From assembly GCA_037389465.1 (NCBI GenBank), contig JAZARR010000237.1, forward strand, positions 1,302,001-1,366,000: a stretch of DNA of 64,000 bases, in the 5' to 3' direction. The notes beneath the pieces are model-generated. The model was not told the DNA's origin, searched no databases, and was given only the letters and a program-made list of their open reading frames with translations. Of the stretch, positions 1-12,155 are shown piece by piece. The number at the start of each line of letters is the position of its first letter. Position 1 is the stretch's first letter. This DNA is from Baylisascaris procyonis. Its lineage: Eukaryota > Nematoda > Chromadorea > Rhabditida > Ascarididae. The position numbers and the translations under genes are program-made.

Positions 1-830
1 TGTGGCGAGCGTAATCTAAAAAATACCTACGTGACTGTTCATGAATGAGACGAATCTATGAGCACTTATGTGAGAAGTGCCACCAAAGAGTTCAACGGAG
101 TGCCAGAAATACGCATCATTACGTATTGTGCACAGGTACACGCCAATATTATTCTAGTTGATTTATTTTCATTCTTCTCTACGTCTTCAATGATTTTTTT
201 TCAACACGATGGCGCAAATGTCAAGGAGGACATCCTCACACTTTACGAACATTTTAGACATTAAATTGCAACTGGCGCTTTCATTCATCATAAACGCCCA
301 TAAGTAGTGAAGTTAATTGAACGTTGTGTGAGACGCGCAAAACTTCCGAATGATCTTCTCACGTTTTTGAAGCAACGACGCCATCGGGCATCGTCATCGG
401 GATTCTACTACGAAACAGTTTCGTTCTCACCCATCCAGCTCTCTCCCTAACAGAAAATCTCTCCTCCCATTGTTGCAGTGGGTCGCATTTCTCTTATTCC
501 TTGGAAAACGTTTCGTTTAACCTAATTCCGGGATACCAAAGTAAAGTACAGTACAATTTGATATAGAAATGTTAAAATCGTATAATCACTACTGATCGTC
601 GGAAGTAGTAAATAACGCGCAACAATGAACACAATGAAAATACTATGTGACGTGATGAGACATAAATATAATGAATGAAAAAAAAATGCAACAAATGTAT
701 CAAAAAAATTTATGCGGTATGTTTGTGAATAAATGCAATTTTTTTTTTTTTTTTTTTTTTGCTGTGCATAGAAACAACTGCTCAAAATCTCAACACTGCT
801 CGCTACGCAAATGTACAGTTTATTTCTCTA
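1..830. other. No gene recognised
   Basis: AT-rich sequence without a convincing exon. It holds a 22-base T run at about 740-760. Short open frames on both strands lack splice signals and look like chance. Confidence 0.5.
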
Positions 831-831
831 A

Positions 832-1038
832 TTGAAGTTAAGTTATTGTTGGGCTTATATTATGGTGCGTATTGTATATGAAGGCCAATCTGCTTCATTA
901 TGCGTTAATATGCTCGACTCATCAACAAAACAATCAGAAAATTGTATAAACGAAGCAATAGGCGCACATTTTCTAGGACATTTATGGCATACGATCGACG
1001 AATTAATATTTTACAATGGGCAAAATATCGCATTATAG
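832..1038 (+). CDS. Short ORF, possible exon (weak)
   Basis: A 68-codon open frame. The first true ATG gives MVRIVYEG, and the frame ends in GQNIAL followed by TAG. The composition is mixed, with two Cys and one Trp, and looks protein-like rather than repetitive. No strong acceptor or donor frames it and I recognise no family. It lies just upstream of two other plus-strand exon candidates (1442-1594 and 1682-1828), so a shared gene is possible but unproven. An open frame of this length is expected by chance in AT-rich DNA. Confidence 0.18.
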   Translation: MKLSYCWAYIMVRIVYEGQSASLCVNMLDSSTKQSENCINEAIGAHFLGHLWHTIDELIFYNGQNIAL

Positions 1039-1441
1039 AAATATGAGGTGACCGATGCGAAGCATGCGGTCATATGAGTTTCTATTGAATGGATGGTTGG
1101 CGCTAAACAGTGATTTCCTTATTCTTATAAACTAACAATACTCGCTTCTGTTTTTATTTTCTGTGGTCATACTAAAAAAGACGTCAGTAAAAACTATTAG
1201 ATTTTTGACGGTTGGAATTATAAACTTCAGCCATTAGTTGCAATCATCAACTATATGACTTGGACGTAATTCAAAATCGTTTTACGCCGGTCAGTTGTAT
1301 TGCGCATATCGAATTTCTTCTTTGAAATGAGAGCGCACTTATAGACATATGAACAAAATTACAACACTTGCATACACATACCTAATGTAAACGTTTGTAG
1401 TGTTGTAATTGTCAACGTTCATAACGAGGCACAATCTCTAG

Positions 1442-1594
1442 ACTATAGAGAAAATGAGACTCAATGCAAAAACAAAGTTGATAAAAAAACACTGGAGGGA
1501 ATATGTGCGTCAAAAATTGAAGAATTCGGCAAATTCATATTTAAAACTTCAAAAAAATGAAATTATTGCGGAAAAAAAAAGTAAACTTATGAAG
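1442..1594 (+). CDS. Candidate exon, Lys-rich, helical
   Basis: An acceptor (caatctctag) is followed by exactly 51 open codons and a GTGAAT donor after AAG, so both ends are phase 0. The peptide contains MRLNAKTKLIKKHW and EYVRQKLK and is strongly basic with regular charged spacing, as in an amphipathic helix. Next on the strand is 1682-1828, but the acceptor that would join them directly is not in phase; 2299-2406 is. Family unknown. The splice signals are moderate and the A-rich composition could mimic a Lys-rich peptide. Confidence 0.25.
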
Positions 1595-1681
1595 GTGAAT
1601 TTCATAATCTGCTTGAATATTGCGCCTGCAAAAAATGGTCTCTCCAAGATGTGATATTTTTTTACATAAAAACGCATTCCT

Positions 1682-1828
1682 ATGGTAGCAATCAACAAAT
1701 ATACCCAACAAAGACAAGATATTGTTGCAAACTATTATAAGAATGTCAATCCAAGTTGTCCGTACTCTAGGATGAAGGACGCGAAATGCATATTTGATAA
1801 AGGAGATATGAGATGGTTATACAGCCAG
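1682..1828 (+). CDS. Candidate exon ending in a strong donor
   Basis: ATG at 1682 opens 49 codons that end exactly at a strong donor, CAG|GTGAGAG (phase 0). The peptide includes INKYTQQRQ, NPSCPYSRMKD and FDKGDMRWLYSQ and looks like real protein, with two Cys and one Trp. No domain is recognised. A phase-0 exon candidate at 2299-2406 could follow. The ATG may be a true start, or internal to an exon whose acceptor I cannot place. Confidence 0.35.
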
Positions 1829-2298
1829 GTGAGAGCACAGGGCTGCATATATAAATCCACAAATTCACTCATTTCTTCAATATTAAATTGAAAAAAATTA
1901 TGCCGATCTCAGTGCGTCATATAGCTTTTGGCACAGTCATTTGATGCCTTTTACGCCGTTGCACACCTTTCTCTAGAAAAAAAAAAAAAAAAACAAGCAA
2001 TAGAGGTAGAGAAGAATTAAACCTATGTATCTGGTACAACGGCTTATACGTATGGAAAATTTTCTTATGAATGGCGCAAAAGTGCCCACCACGTGTATCT
2101 TTCTTACGTGAAATATTATGCATTAGCTTCTTTGATTCGCGTAGATATGACTTGTGCTCGATATTTCTAGTGTCATATTCGATGGTTTCTTACAAACAGC
2201 CGTCTTATTCAAGAAGAACAAAATATGAATTTACAAATTTCATTTGCATTATAATTTTCACTCATCTTAGCTAAACAATCTAAATAAATTTCACTCAG

Positions 2299-2406
2299 TT
2301 CAACTTTATTTTATTCCACAAAAAAGTGCTTTCTCTTCACATTGAGCCGAATTTGCAAAAATTTTTAACACAAAACTGTGTTAAATTTCAAAAAACATTT
2401 AAATTC
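2299..2406 (+). CDS. Candidate internal exon (weak)
   Basis: A TTTCACTCAG acceptor, 36 open codons and a GTAAGG donor, phase 0 on both sides and therefore compatible with 1682-1828 upstream. The peptide is Phe/Lys-rich (FHKKVLSLHIEP, QNCVKFQKTFKF), which AT-rich DNA also gives by chance. No family is recognised. Confidence 0.2.
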
Positions 2407-3017
2407 GTAAGGTTTATTATGCAAATAATTGGCACATTCTAAAAGTGATGCGATAAATGAACGTAGATGTACGGTGAATGAACGCCTCTTTCGTCCGCAT
2501 ATGGCTTCTTTTATGCTTCGATAATGTGTGCGTGCCATTTGTGAGCAAATGCAACAGATGCCGAACAGCCGCCAAATTCCCCCCAAAAATTGTGCACTGA
2601 TTCAGCTATTCCAAGCTGATCTCATTTTTCAACGCTTCAGGCGACACTCTAATTTGCTTCCAGTATTTAGCAGTCACGACTATTGAGTAAACGGCTGTGA
2701 CAAGCCATTTAATGATGTGACAAGTAGACAGGTTTCCAAAAATATCATCATTTCATTCCTCGTCATTTACATTGAAGTGTATTTACTTGCAGTAGTATTT
2801 AAGCATCATTGCTAGGTGATACTTTAGATGGTTATGGTGCATTGCTTGATTTTCGTTTTTATTTGCACCTACCAGCCGTCAACATTGTCACTGATTTATC
2901 CGCAAAGCGCCAAAATTAACAAGTGCGGCTTCTTAATCAATATGAACTATGGAACAACTCATATAATCGGGAATTGATGCTCATGTCTGACCGTCTTCAT
3001 TGACAAATTTACCTACA

Positions 3018-3304
3018 GCTATGGGCAACTCGCTAATTATACTGCAATGGACACCGAATCCCCAAAACCCGTCGTTAGTGACGAGCAACATGATATTCCG
3101 GGATAAGTTATGACACTTTAAATGAGAATCGTCGCTCCCTAATTGATGTGACGAGAAACGAATATTTTTGCTAGAAATGTTGCTAGAAAATGGCATTGTT
3201 TGAGGTGCTATGCAATACGTATATTTCAACAGCGGATGCAACAAGGACATTTTTTTTCGCACCATAGAGAGCATTAAGATAGTTTTTTCCACATCATCGA
3301 TAAT
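3018..3304 (-). CDS. Candidate internal exon, 95 codons
   Basis: On the minus strand the acceptor cacattttag is followed by 95 open codons and a GTAG|GTAAAT donor (phase 0 start, phase 1 end). The peptide runs from IIDDVEKTILM to SIISELPIAV and includes CHNLSRNIML and NDGFWGFG. The same frame is open upstream (3305-3649) apart from one TAG, and that TAG is the last three bases of the proposed intron. It is therefore either a splice acceptor or a disabling stop. No domain is recognised. Confidence 0.35.
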
Positions 3305-3540
3305 CTAAAATGTGCTATGGTACATAATGATTTTCTGTTGAAAAAAACCGTCGCCCATGGTCAAGTCGAGGATGTTTTTTGAATGGCCAAAGCCGACTGC
3401 CAATGCGCTATCCGAATCACAGAGATGAAGTGCAACGCAGAAAATATAAACTCTAATTGCAAACCACACCAAGGTGAAGCGCGCTCTCTGCACAATTTCG
3501 GTGATTTCTCTTAACGCATCATCTAGTTGCTTGAATATGA
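3305..3540 (-). CDS. Candidate exon with one hydrophobic segment
   Basis: A pyrimidine-rich tract ending in tattcaag is followed by QLDDALREITEIVQRAR, then a hydrophobic stretch (FTLVWFAIRVYIFCVALHLC) able to span a membrane, then SDSALAVGFGHSKN, with TAG at 3305. It is in frame with 3018-3304 through that single TAG. Read alone it could be a C-terminal exon; read together it could be upstream coding of one gene. Family unknown. The acceptor lacks the preferred C before AG. Confidence 0.27.
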
Positions 3541-4740
3541 AAAGAATAGAAAAAGCATACTTAATGATTAGAACTTTTTTTTGTATATATGCGTTAAGCA
3601 TAAGGTGCCAATATACATTTATGTTAGCAAGTTTTTTGCGCCGAATCAAATATTCCCAAAATCACTGTCCCCCATTCCCTCCCGCCTCCCCTCCCCCCCC
3701 CCCATCCAACTAAAATCTAACCATACGAGAAAATTTTGCAAGGTAGAACAGAAAAAAAGGCTTATTAAGAGCAATTTTCCAAAGCAGAAAAATCAAAAGT
3801 GGCTCCAGTGTGCTTGAATATTAAGAGCAATGTCTACGAATAGATTGATAACTTTCGGATACTAACACCTTTAGAATCAAATATCTTTTAGGCAATTGCA
3901 GCCCTAAAATTAAAGAAAAAGATCGCTCGATTTTCGTTTATACGTTCTTTAACAAGCTCACGTCATATTTATATACTCATCTTGTTTATTGGCTCTACGA
4001 AAAATATTATCTCATAGAAACGAGTAACGAGTACCATCGAGAGTTCACCTCAATAATGATTAGATCGTTTTCACCAAAGATTGTTCTAGTGACGCTTAAG
4101 TATTAAGAGAAATATCTATGAATAAATTGATAATATTGGCCTAAAACAAGCAATATTCATTTCCAGAGTATGAGTAAATAATAATGCGACTAAATAAACA
4201 TTTACAGAGTGTTCGATTTTTTTGGACATTGTTTATCTGGCTTCAGCAGGCATGAAAAATGCAAATTCTATCGGCATTTGGCCGGACTCTTTCTGAGAAT
4301 ACATCGAATATCTCTGAAGATTCGAGCGAAATTAAACCCATATAAATATGCACCAACAAAGATGATTAGAATATGAACGAAAATATCGAAAGGTCAGAAA
4401 TTTTCATGTCTGGAAACGTTGATTTAAAAAATTTTTGTTGATAAAAACGTCCGATAAAAAGTCCAAAAATTTGCAAATGATCGTCGTTTTCTGAAGTGAA
4501 CGCAATGCCTTGAAGCTGTCGTAGAATATGATGAATATTATGCTGAACACTTAAAGAAAAAAAACTCACGCTGCACCTTTCATGCAGAACTAAAATTCAC
4601 TTTGAACAAAATGCATGAAAATGTGCATTCTTCCACCCTATAGGACATTTTAAAGGTGATTTTCTTTGAGTGGCCATAAGCTGCATAATATTTATGCATG
4701 TCTGAAACGGAAGTGAACAGCCTTCTATAGGGCATTTATT

Positions 4741-4998
4741 TCAATTTTGTACTGCAACTGTACAGACGATGTTCACTTTGAATAGTTCACTCGCTTTATT
4801 TGATCCGCAACGCATATGGCTATAATAAAAGGCCCTAAATGCAATGGCTCTACTATTCTCACCGTGAGTCTTAAACCGGAAACCACTTTTATACGAAATA
4901 AGCTGCCAAATTGAAGTGAAATTTATCCAGGAGGCATCCTTACTTCCGGATGAGAAACTATCACAAAATTTGAGAACTATTAAGTAGCGTCCATATAA
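4741..4998 (-). CDS. Candidate terminal exon, weakly CUB-like
   Basis: A very good acceptor (tttgctttcttttcacttgtcag) is followed by 85 open codons and TGA. The segment around KSGFRFKTHGENSR and AFRAFYYSH resembles the last two strands of a CUB domain, where an FxT...GF.A.Y pattern is usual, but the N-terminal half with its Cys pair is not present in this exon. A possible internal donor (CACG|GTGAGA) would remove the CUB-like strand. Upstream on the same strand is 5790-5894, whose end phase does not fit. CUB assignment is a guess; exon status is more likely than family. Confidence 0.38.
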   Translation of the reverse strand, partial: LYGRYLIVLKFCDSFSSGSKDASWINFTSIWQLISYKSGFRFKTHGENSRAIAFRAFYYSHMRCGSNKASELFKVNIVCTVAVQN

Positions 4999-5520
4999 CT
5001 GACAAGTGAAAAGAAAGCAAACTGAGCACATATATTGATTCATAAATCGAAAGTTACACATTTTGCAATTTGATTTGCAATTGCAATTACGCAAGAAAAA
5101 TTTACTGAGCATGCAAAGAAGTAAAAAAAAAAAAAGAATTTAATAAACATATATACATATCGAAATGAATGCAAAAATACAAGTATAAGCAAAATTTTTC
5201 GATAGAAGACGTTAGACAAATATTGTGAGCATTGACGAATGAGTTTGGCGCTGAAGAAATCAATATTTTGGAAAAATACAAAATAACATTAGCTAAATGA
5301 AAGACGGGGTCGTTTTATCTTTCTTTTTCTTGAAAAATGGCAACCGAGATGCTTTCGAAGAACTCACTAAAAAAGGAAAAATTTTTCTACGTTGTCAAAT
5401 TCATTGGCAATGGTGATTCTAAGTTGGACATTATGTCGCGTCAGTTACTTAAAAAATGATTAAACACTATTACAAATTATTTCCAACAAGAGATCTTAGA
5501 TTTTTTGAAATTATATAAAT

Positions 5521-5626
<106 letters not shown>

Positions 5627-5789
5627 GTATGTATATATATGGGATTGTTGCGTAAGTGCATTGATTGCCAAGACTCTTCTCTCCTTAACCGTTCGGGAAC
5701 TGTATGGCTCTTCATTAATACTTTTCAAGTTTTGGCAGTTATAAAAGTGCAACACATCCAGCTACTTAAATAAATTCCACCCGACTGCC

Positions 5790-5894
5790 CAAGAATATTT
5801 CGTATGCAAGAAATATTATTGAGTCCGGCAACTGTGCGAATGGCATTCACAAATGGCATAATATTCTGGTTGACATATGACGTGAACAAATCCA
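5790..5894 (-). CDS. Candidate exon (weak)
   Basis: The acceptor ctctagtttcctag precedes an open frame with VDLFTSYVNQNIMPF, AIRTVAGLNN and ILGQSGG. A possible donor GTGGAA follows CAGTCGG (phase 1). The frame itself stays open to about 5725. It is protein-like with no recognised domain. It lies 0.8 kb upstream of the exon at 4741-4998, separated by the TA microsatellite, but the phases do not match. Confidence 0.25.
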
Positions 5895-5999
5895 CTAGGA
5901 AACTAGAGTGATTTTGATTATGTGATCGAATGCAAAACGACTTTATTAAATTCTTGATTGCCATATTTCACCCCAATTGTTCGAGAAAAAGCTCATAAT

Positions 6000-7280
6000 C
6001 TATGTAGCATTAGTTTTCGACTTGCGTTAAGTTGAACTGAAGCTAGAGAAACGAAATAACACATTTAGCCCCATTGCACCAGTTCAAGCTAACAGGTTTC
6101 TTTTTCACTTTCAAGCATGAGCACTATGCAAAAATGGAAACAAAGAAAAAGAAAAGAAATTGAAAAATATAGTTTTGATAGAATCCCACTTATCTTTCGA
6201 TAATTTCTTCAGTTCAATTTCTCAATTTCTCGCATACCCTATCCGTAAAGTAAAAGAGTGACACGCAATATTTGCTTGAACCATCAACATGATTGCATCA
6301 ATTTAGCTGTTATCACAAAAGAAATCAAATTTTCGAAATCAGGTAGTCAAGACTGCAAGATGATACTGAAGAAATCTAAACGTATTTAGAATTTTGAAAC
6401 TTCGCCTTGTTTGTGAAGAATTTCAGTTTCCGCTTTAAGTATCATATCACCTGCATAATATTACCACATGTGGCGACGCTAATGAATATTAAAAATAGCA
6501 TTAACACTTCATATCTTCTAACATAGACTACATATAAAAAGCAAAATGTTTCTCTAAATGGTTTGCTGTTTCTTAAACAACACTAAATGAAGCATATATT
6601 TGAAGCGAGACTGCTAAGACCGATATACGAGTGTCGCTGAACGAAAGGCTTCGATAAAGAGAGACGAAACGAGTCACTGCATTAACAAAAACATCTCAAG
6701 CCAATTCACGCTAAATTAGCTTGCAAGCGATCGCACTTACATAAACGGAAACGACCGTTGCGCTAAATGCCCATTTTAATGTAACAACATTGACGCATAT
6801 TTTTGCTCTCTTATACCATATTACTTATCGTATACACAGGCAAATATAGCGTATAACATTCAATGGAATCCCAAAAGGCCATAGAGTTTCTGATGGGAAG
6901 TAAATGACCGTTTCAAACAAGGCGATAATATAGAGGATGCTATCAACTCTACATGTATCAGGTATGCGGACTATATGATCAACATAATAGCGCAATTATA
7001 CGTGCCTCTATTTGCTGCCCACAACGTTACCTTTCAATGCTCAAGCAGAGAAAAGGAATCTATTTGTGAAAAGTGAAAAGTAGCAAACATTACTGAAAAG
7101 GAAAACTAAGACTAACGTCGTCAACTGGAATTACACACAAAGAGTATGGATTTGAAATGACGAAAATATCCCAGAAATGAAACAAAGCATTCATAATAAT
7201 TTAATCATTAATGTAGAAATTATGCAAATAAACACTTTCTTTATAATGCCACAAAACAATAAAAATAAACAAAATCGAGC
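6000..7280. other. No gene recognised
   Basis: AT-rich sequence. One excellent minus-strand acceptor-donor pair near 7035-7100 encloses only stop-containing frames, so it is not a coding exon. Confidence 0.45.
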
Positions 7281-7289
7281 ATAAAAGCC

Positions 7290-7438
7290 AAATGCACAAA
7301 AAATGAGTGCTACGTTCCATCACGTTCACTAATATGTGCACCTCTGACGACATCGTGATGTCGATAAAAATTCAACGCAATTGACTTCTAAATTTTTGTC
7401 ATTCAACAACAAATGCACAAAAAAATGAGTGCTACGTT
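7290..7438 (+). repeat. Short direct repeat pair
   Basis: A 27-28 base unit beginning aaatgcac and ending gctacgtt occurs at 7290-7316 and again at 7411-7438, differing by one A. The second copy contains an ATG that opens MSATLSSSYSIDIIRFRL and ends at a GTAAGT donor at 7480; this could be a tiny first exon but is unproven. Confidence 0.7.
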
Positions 7439-7675
7439 AAGCTCCTCCTATTCGATCGACATTATACGCTTTCGTTTGCGTAAGTATTGAAGGTATTAGG
7501 TATATAATGTCGCCTAATACGTCTCTTCATTTTTACCGTTATGTTTACAACATGCACTGTCTCAACTCTAGCCACGTTTCAAATATGAGGGCCTTTCACG
7601 GCCCTATTCCAACTGTTTTTTTTTCTTTTGCATATCACCGGGAACATAGTGTTCGATCTTTGTCTAAGAACATTG

Positions 7676-8055
7676 TCACGCACTCAAAATGAGAGCGGTT
7701 TCGTTTTGGATGGTAAAACGTGTATTTCGCTCTTGAGAACGTGATAATTTGCTGAATACTAAGCAGATTTGCAGGTACATATATGGATTTTCTCTAAAAC
7801 ATGTACCCTTTAGAATATCGTGGACGATTGCCGAAGCGTTACTTGAAGGACTATAGAGCCCACGGGGGAGATTTTGTTCGAACGCAAATGTGGGAGCGTT
7901 CTTTCGACCACCCAATGCGTACTTATCCCGGCGGGGAAGTTTTTATTGCAGATAGCAATAAACTTTAGCCTCGAATAGCCAATCGAACAATTGAAGTGAT
8001 GCCACACACGCGTATTCCCAACCGCGATATATGTGCTGTCGTTAGTAAAAATCAA
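7676..8055 (-). CDS. Two overlapping minus-strand frames, unassigned
   Basis: A locally GC-richer stretch keeps two minus frames open: 7810-8055 (81 codons; STYIAVGNTRVWHH, CNKNFPAGISTHW) and 7676-7915 (79 codons; GGRKNAPTFAFEQ). Neither has a convincing acceptor. The stretch may be an old exon or transposon remnant, or chance openness caused by composition. No domain is recognised. Confidence 0.18.
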
Positions 8056-8059
8056 AAAT

Positions 8060-10020
8060 GTCTAGAATAAGCAAATAGTGCATCATTTTCCAAGTTTTTT
8101 AGGAGCCGCTGCGTGATAATATGTTCCTTAACCTTGGTTTTACCCTCTTTAAAATGCAATTTTCTTTCGGAGTTAATGTCAATTCATGCGTAATAAAAGC
8201 ATCTCTGATGCTGTCGATTCAATGAGCACCTCCGATGAGAATGCGACAATATTACACCTATTCAATATATCGAACGCTCTTTAAACTGACCTTTCTTTTA
8301 CCCCATAATGAAACACATCGTAAGATGATTAAGATCCAACTTGGGAGAAATCCATCACTGATAAGTGAAATGTGTAGATTTTGCTAAAAATTGCGTAGTT
8401 GGGTTAAGAAACGAAATATCCTTCTTTCATTGTTTCAATACGACGTTACGGAGGATAGGGGAGGAGTTGCTATATACTGCCTCACTTTGAAGCAACACAA
8501 ATTAATAGGTGGTGGTTTTCTAAGTGGAAGCCGTTCTAACAAAACAGCAACGAAAATGTCAATTAAACTAACGAACTCTGAATGAAAGTTCATTAGAACA
8601 AGGAGCATTCTATGTGGCAGTTCAAACAGACAACGTTTTCTATTTACATTTTACTGACGTAATTTATGTGGATTTTGTTTAGTATGTTTATTTATCTGTT
8701 TATTCCTGATTTGTTTCACACTTGTTTTTTTTTCACTTCTTTTAGAGTTAATTTCACTTAAAATATCGATTCACAGACCTGATACTGTGGACTATTTACC
8801 GTTTATCTTTCTTGATATGTTCGAATGTACAACTTTGATAAATAAAACAAGATGTTTAAAAAGAATATAAAGTAATAGAAAGTTCTAAAAACACTAAACA
8901 AATTAAATATGACTCTTTCTTTTTGCGCAATTGAAGTTAAAATCACAACAACTAGAATATCTCCTCTTCATGCATATTGAAAATTAAAATTTTTATATGT
9001 TCTTATGTGTTCTATGAGCGTATTGCATTTCAACAAAAAAAATTCAACGTATTCGCTAAGATTTTTTAAACTTGGGGTGAATATGTTTTCAGAATAAACC
9101 TTTACAGTGCTACCCAATTATTTTGTTTCCGTCGAAGCATTAAGTGAAGAAAACAAGTTTAGCTAACGAACAAAAAAAAGAAGCAAATAAAACTGCCAAT
9201 TCCAACGATATCAGCTATACAACAACGGTGCAATAGTAGAGCTCACAAAACATCAAAAAATTGAACAGGAGGCGGATAAATATTTCGGATGACCTCGAAC
9301 GCATGGATTTTATTATCGATGTTATATGGCGCATATGCAAATGAAAAAAAAAACAAGCAAAAAAGTAGAAAAACAACGCAAAAAGAAAAGCGCTTTAAAG
9401 ACAGCAGTGTACTAATAATCTATCCGTTAAAGCGCTGACGTTTAGATTATACTCAGTAACGTAGTTATAACCGTAATACTGATTTTGATCTGCGAATAGA
9501 ACGAATAAAGTTGCTGTTACTAATTGAATGAAGATATTTCATGTGTAGGCTAATGCAAGAAGAGAGATGTTTTTTGCGCAAAAAAAAAAATAAACCAACC
9601 CAACAAATGTCAAAATGTTTGGGGTTGCTTATCTTGTGCAATATCGACGCACAGATTAGAGAGCACAAGCCAACGTCAATGAAAACACCACTTTCTATGC
9701 CCACATCATTCGCACTCTATTCATAAGCACTTTTTGAACGCTTAATGAAACTTCCGCTCGATATAGTAGTTCGTTCGCAATAATAAAGGTTGCCTATTGA
9801 CAGCCGTGTTCATTCAATTCAATAGATAAGCAGCCAACAATAAACGGACACCAATTATGAGTTCAACAACAATTATGACCCATTCCTTTAAAAAAAAAAT
9901 ACCTAAGCGGCCAGAAAACGTGAGTTTATTTTACAACCATGCAGCAAGTTTTTTAACTCTATCAAAGCAAGATACCACATTTCGTCTATATAAAATTCAA
10001 GTCTATGAGGTTACCACTTT
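8060..10020. other. No gene recognised
   Basis: AT-rich, with A-rich patches at about 9160-9200 and 9340-9390. I see no exon that I can support. Confidence 0.5.
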
Positions 10021-10049
10021 TTAAAATCGACATGCATTCTAATGATGCT

Positions 10050-10140
10050 TTCGAAGAGAGAGAGGGAAAGAAGGATGAGGGAGGAGATGAAAGCTGGGAG
10101 GGGGCTGTGGAGTTAAGAACGAGAGGGGAAGGAAATGTAA
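10050..10140 (+). repeat. Purine-rich (G/A) tract
   Basis: About 90 bases dominated by G and A with imperfect GAGA and GGAGG motifs. It is low-complexity sequence with no coding evidence. Confidence 0.6.
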
Positions 10141-10149
10141 CCATTTACA

Positions 10150-11820
10150 CAGAACGAGCACATATTGAATAGGAGTATCGAAAACAGTTCTATCAAGCTT
10201 AGCACAAAAATATCGATAGTTGCAGTTGGGTTTATCTCCGTACAGGAATTTGTATTCAAAAATGACTAGAAGGGGACATGATGATGTGAGTTGGACGTAG
10301 CAATGAATGAAGGGAAGGAAGAGGAACTCGAGTATGACTTCAGCATGGGACGAAAAGCTGGCTGATTATTGTGCTCCTTCCCAGCTTCACAAGAAAATAT
10401 TTCTAATTAAACCACGACTTTATAACGGCCGAAAAACCGACTCCATGCTTCCGATTTAACTTCTTTAATTGAGAGGTTGAAAACTATTGCAGAGTCCATC
10501 CAAAGACAGAACATGGAGCTGAGCCTTTCACGGCCAAGTTATTCGAAACTCGAAGAAAAACCCATAGTTCACGGAAATGCCAATATAAGTCGCTGAGAGC
10601 TTTTATAAATATGTCAGCGCAAACGTGTTCTTCAAATGAGAAATGTCAATGGGAGAGATCCAAACGAGCAACACATTAATCCTCTAGTTTTCATCACAAC
10701 ATAACGATAACATTTGGATCGACAAAAGCTGATGTCAAGAAAGCTACAGAGAACCATCTCGCTCTAATAGTGAACGGCCTCTAAGAAGATTGACGTGCAA
10801 TGATGCTGCGATGTGCTGTGTGGGAAGTTTTGAAGGTTTTATTCTTCAGCTATCCCCAAAATCGACGATTAGCAAGGTAGAGTGCCGTCCGACTTCGGGG
10901 ATAGTTGAAGGGTGAGGTCTTCAGAGTGATTCAAAATTACGCACGTATTCAAAAATGCGAGGTTCGCATATCGGTATCTGGAGTTCAAGTTCTTGAAGAA
11001 ACGCAACCCTGTGAATCCAAAGCCGAATCGAACCCCTAAACAATATGACACTAACTCAGTGTAGCGAGATGCTTAGCTTTTCGTTAAACTTTGCTTCTTT
11101 CGGAAAATGATTTGGTGCCCAATGTTCAAACTTTCGTTCACTGTATTTCCAAAAATGCGCAAACTTGGTTTCGAAGGTCAAAAATATCCTCGAACATGAA
11201 ATCTGCTCCAGGTGCAAGTAGCAGGTTTTATCCTAATACTTTGATATTTCTATTAAACAAGGTGCTGTCGATAGGCTGTACCAGTGTCGTTTTTTAACTT
11301 CGGTGATCCAAAGAGTGCTCGGCATTTGAAAAATTATAGTCTTAAAAAGCTTCAACATAGCTCGAGGAGGTCAGAGACAATACTAACGAGTCAGCTTAAT
11401 TGAAATGAATATAATGGGAAACGGAAGTCGGCTGCAACAGGTTTGCTGAGTCTTTCTGATCAGAGCCTAGCCTCGAGAACAGTCATTAAATGCACCGATT
11501 TGCATCGCTCTCGGCTAATCAATGAAAAGTAACTTATACAAAAGGATGAGTGACATAGTGAAGCAAGTGAAAATGTTTCTGATCAGTGCAAAACTGCAAT
11601 GAGCACTGGTTAATTTTGGTCAGCTGTTTTTAGTGCGAGCATCGATAGGGGCTATGTACAACAATCGCCATCATGCAGAGGAGATACAAAAAATCGTGTC
11701 CTGAAAGCATTCTTGCTCCTGCTGTTATCAATACATCATTTTGTAAGTTAGCATAGGAACTTTCGAGAAGGCTCCAAGCTTACCCACCACATCAATACTT
11801 TTCAGAGAGGCAATAAATGA
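10150..11820. other. No gene recognised; slightly GC-richer
   Basis: A stretch of mixed composition leading into the mariner fossil. A 60-codon minus frame at 10869-11051 has no splice signals. Nothing supportable. Confidence 0.4.
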
Positions 11821-11830
11821 ACTGTCTCAC

Positions 11831-12043
11831 CTACGTTAGCACTTCTGACTGATCCTCTTCATAGAGTACTGGCCTGCCTGATTGTAACTTTTTGTCCTCT
11901 ATGAAACCCAGGGATGATGTTACTTCCTCCAACCCACGTGAACAGCCTAAGGCACCTCTTGCTTCAGACTTGGTATGAAATTTAACATAACGATTGAATT
12001 CGCTTTGTTCTCGCCAAACATATGTGACCAGTTTGAAAATCAT
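11831..12043 (-). CDS. 70-codon ORF with mariner-N-terminus-like end
   Basis: ATG at 12043 opens 70 codons to a TAG that directly abuts a GTGAGA. The C-terminal part contains FIEDKKLQSGRPVLYEED, similar to the ED(K/R)...SGRP linker between the two helix-turn-helix units of mariner transposases. The preceding residues lack the expected WFxRF motif. It lies on the opposite strand to the mariner fossil at 12156-12850, so it is either an inverted fragment of the same family or an unrelated ORF. The TAG/GTGAGA junction could also mark an exon end. Confidence 0.3.
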   Translation of the reverse strand: MIFKLVTYVWREQSEFNRYVKFHTKSEARGALGCSRGLEEVTSSLGFIEDKKLQSGRPVLYEEDQSEVLT

Positions 12044-12155
12044 GTAAAGAATATAATTTGCGCTGAAATATAATAATTAGTATTGGCTTAGCCCTCAACA
12101 AAAACGTGTTCTCAACGATACCAAGTGCCTACGTTCTCTTGAAGAGAAAATCGCA

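Noticed and set aside
3474..3817. Pro-rich plus-strand frames
   Set aside because: Translations of a C-tract, antisense to better minus-strand frames.
7035..7105. Perfect minus-strand acceptor and donor pair
   Set aside because: All three frames between them contain stops or read into one at once, so it cannot be an internal coding exon; at most UTR.
10869..11051. 60-codon minus frame
   Set aside because: No splice signals and no motif; expected by chance.
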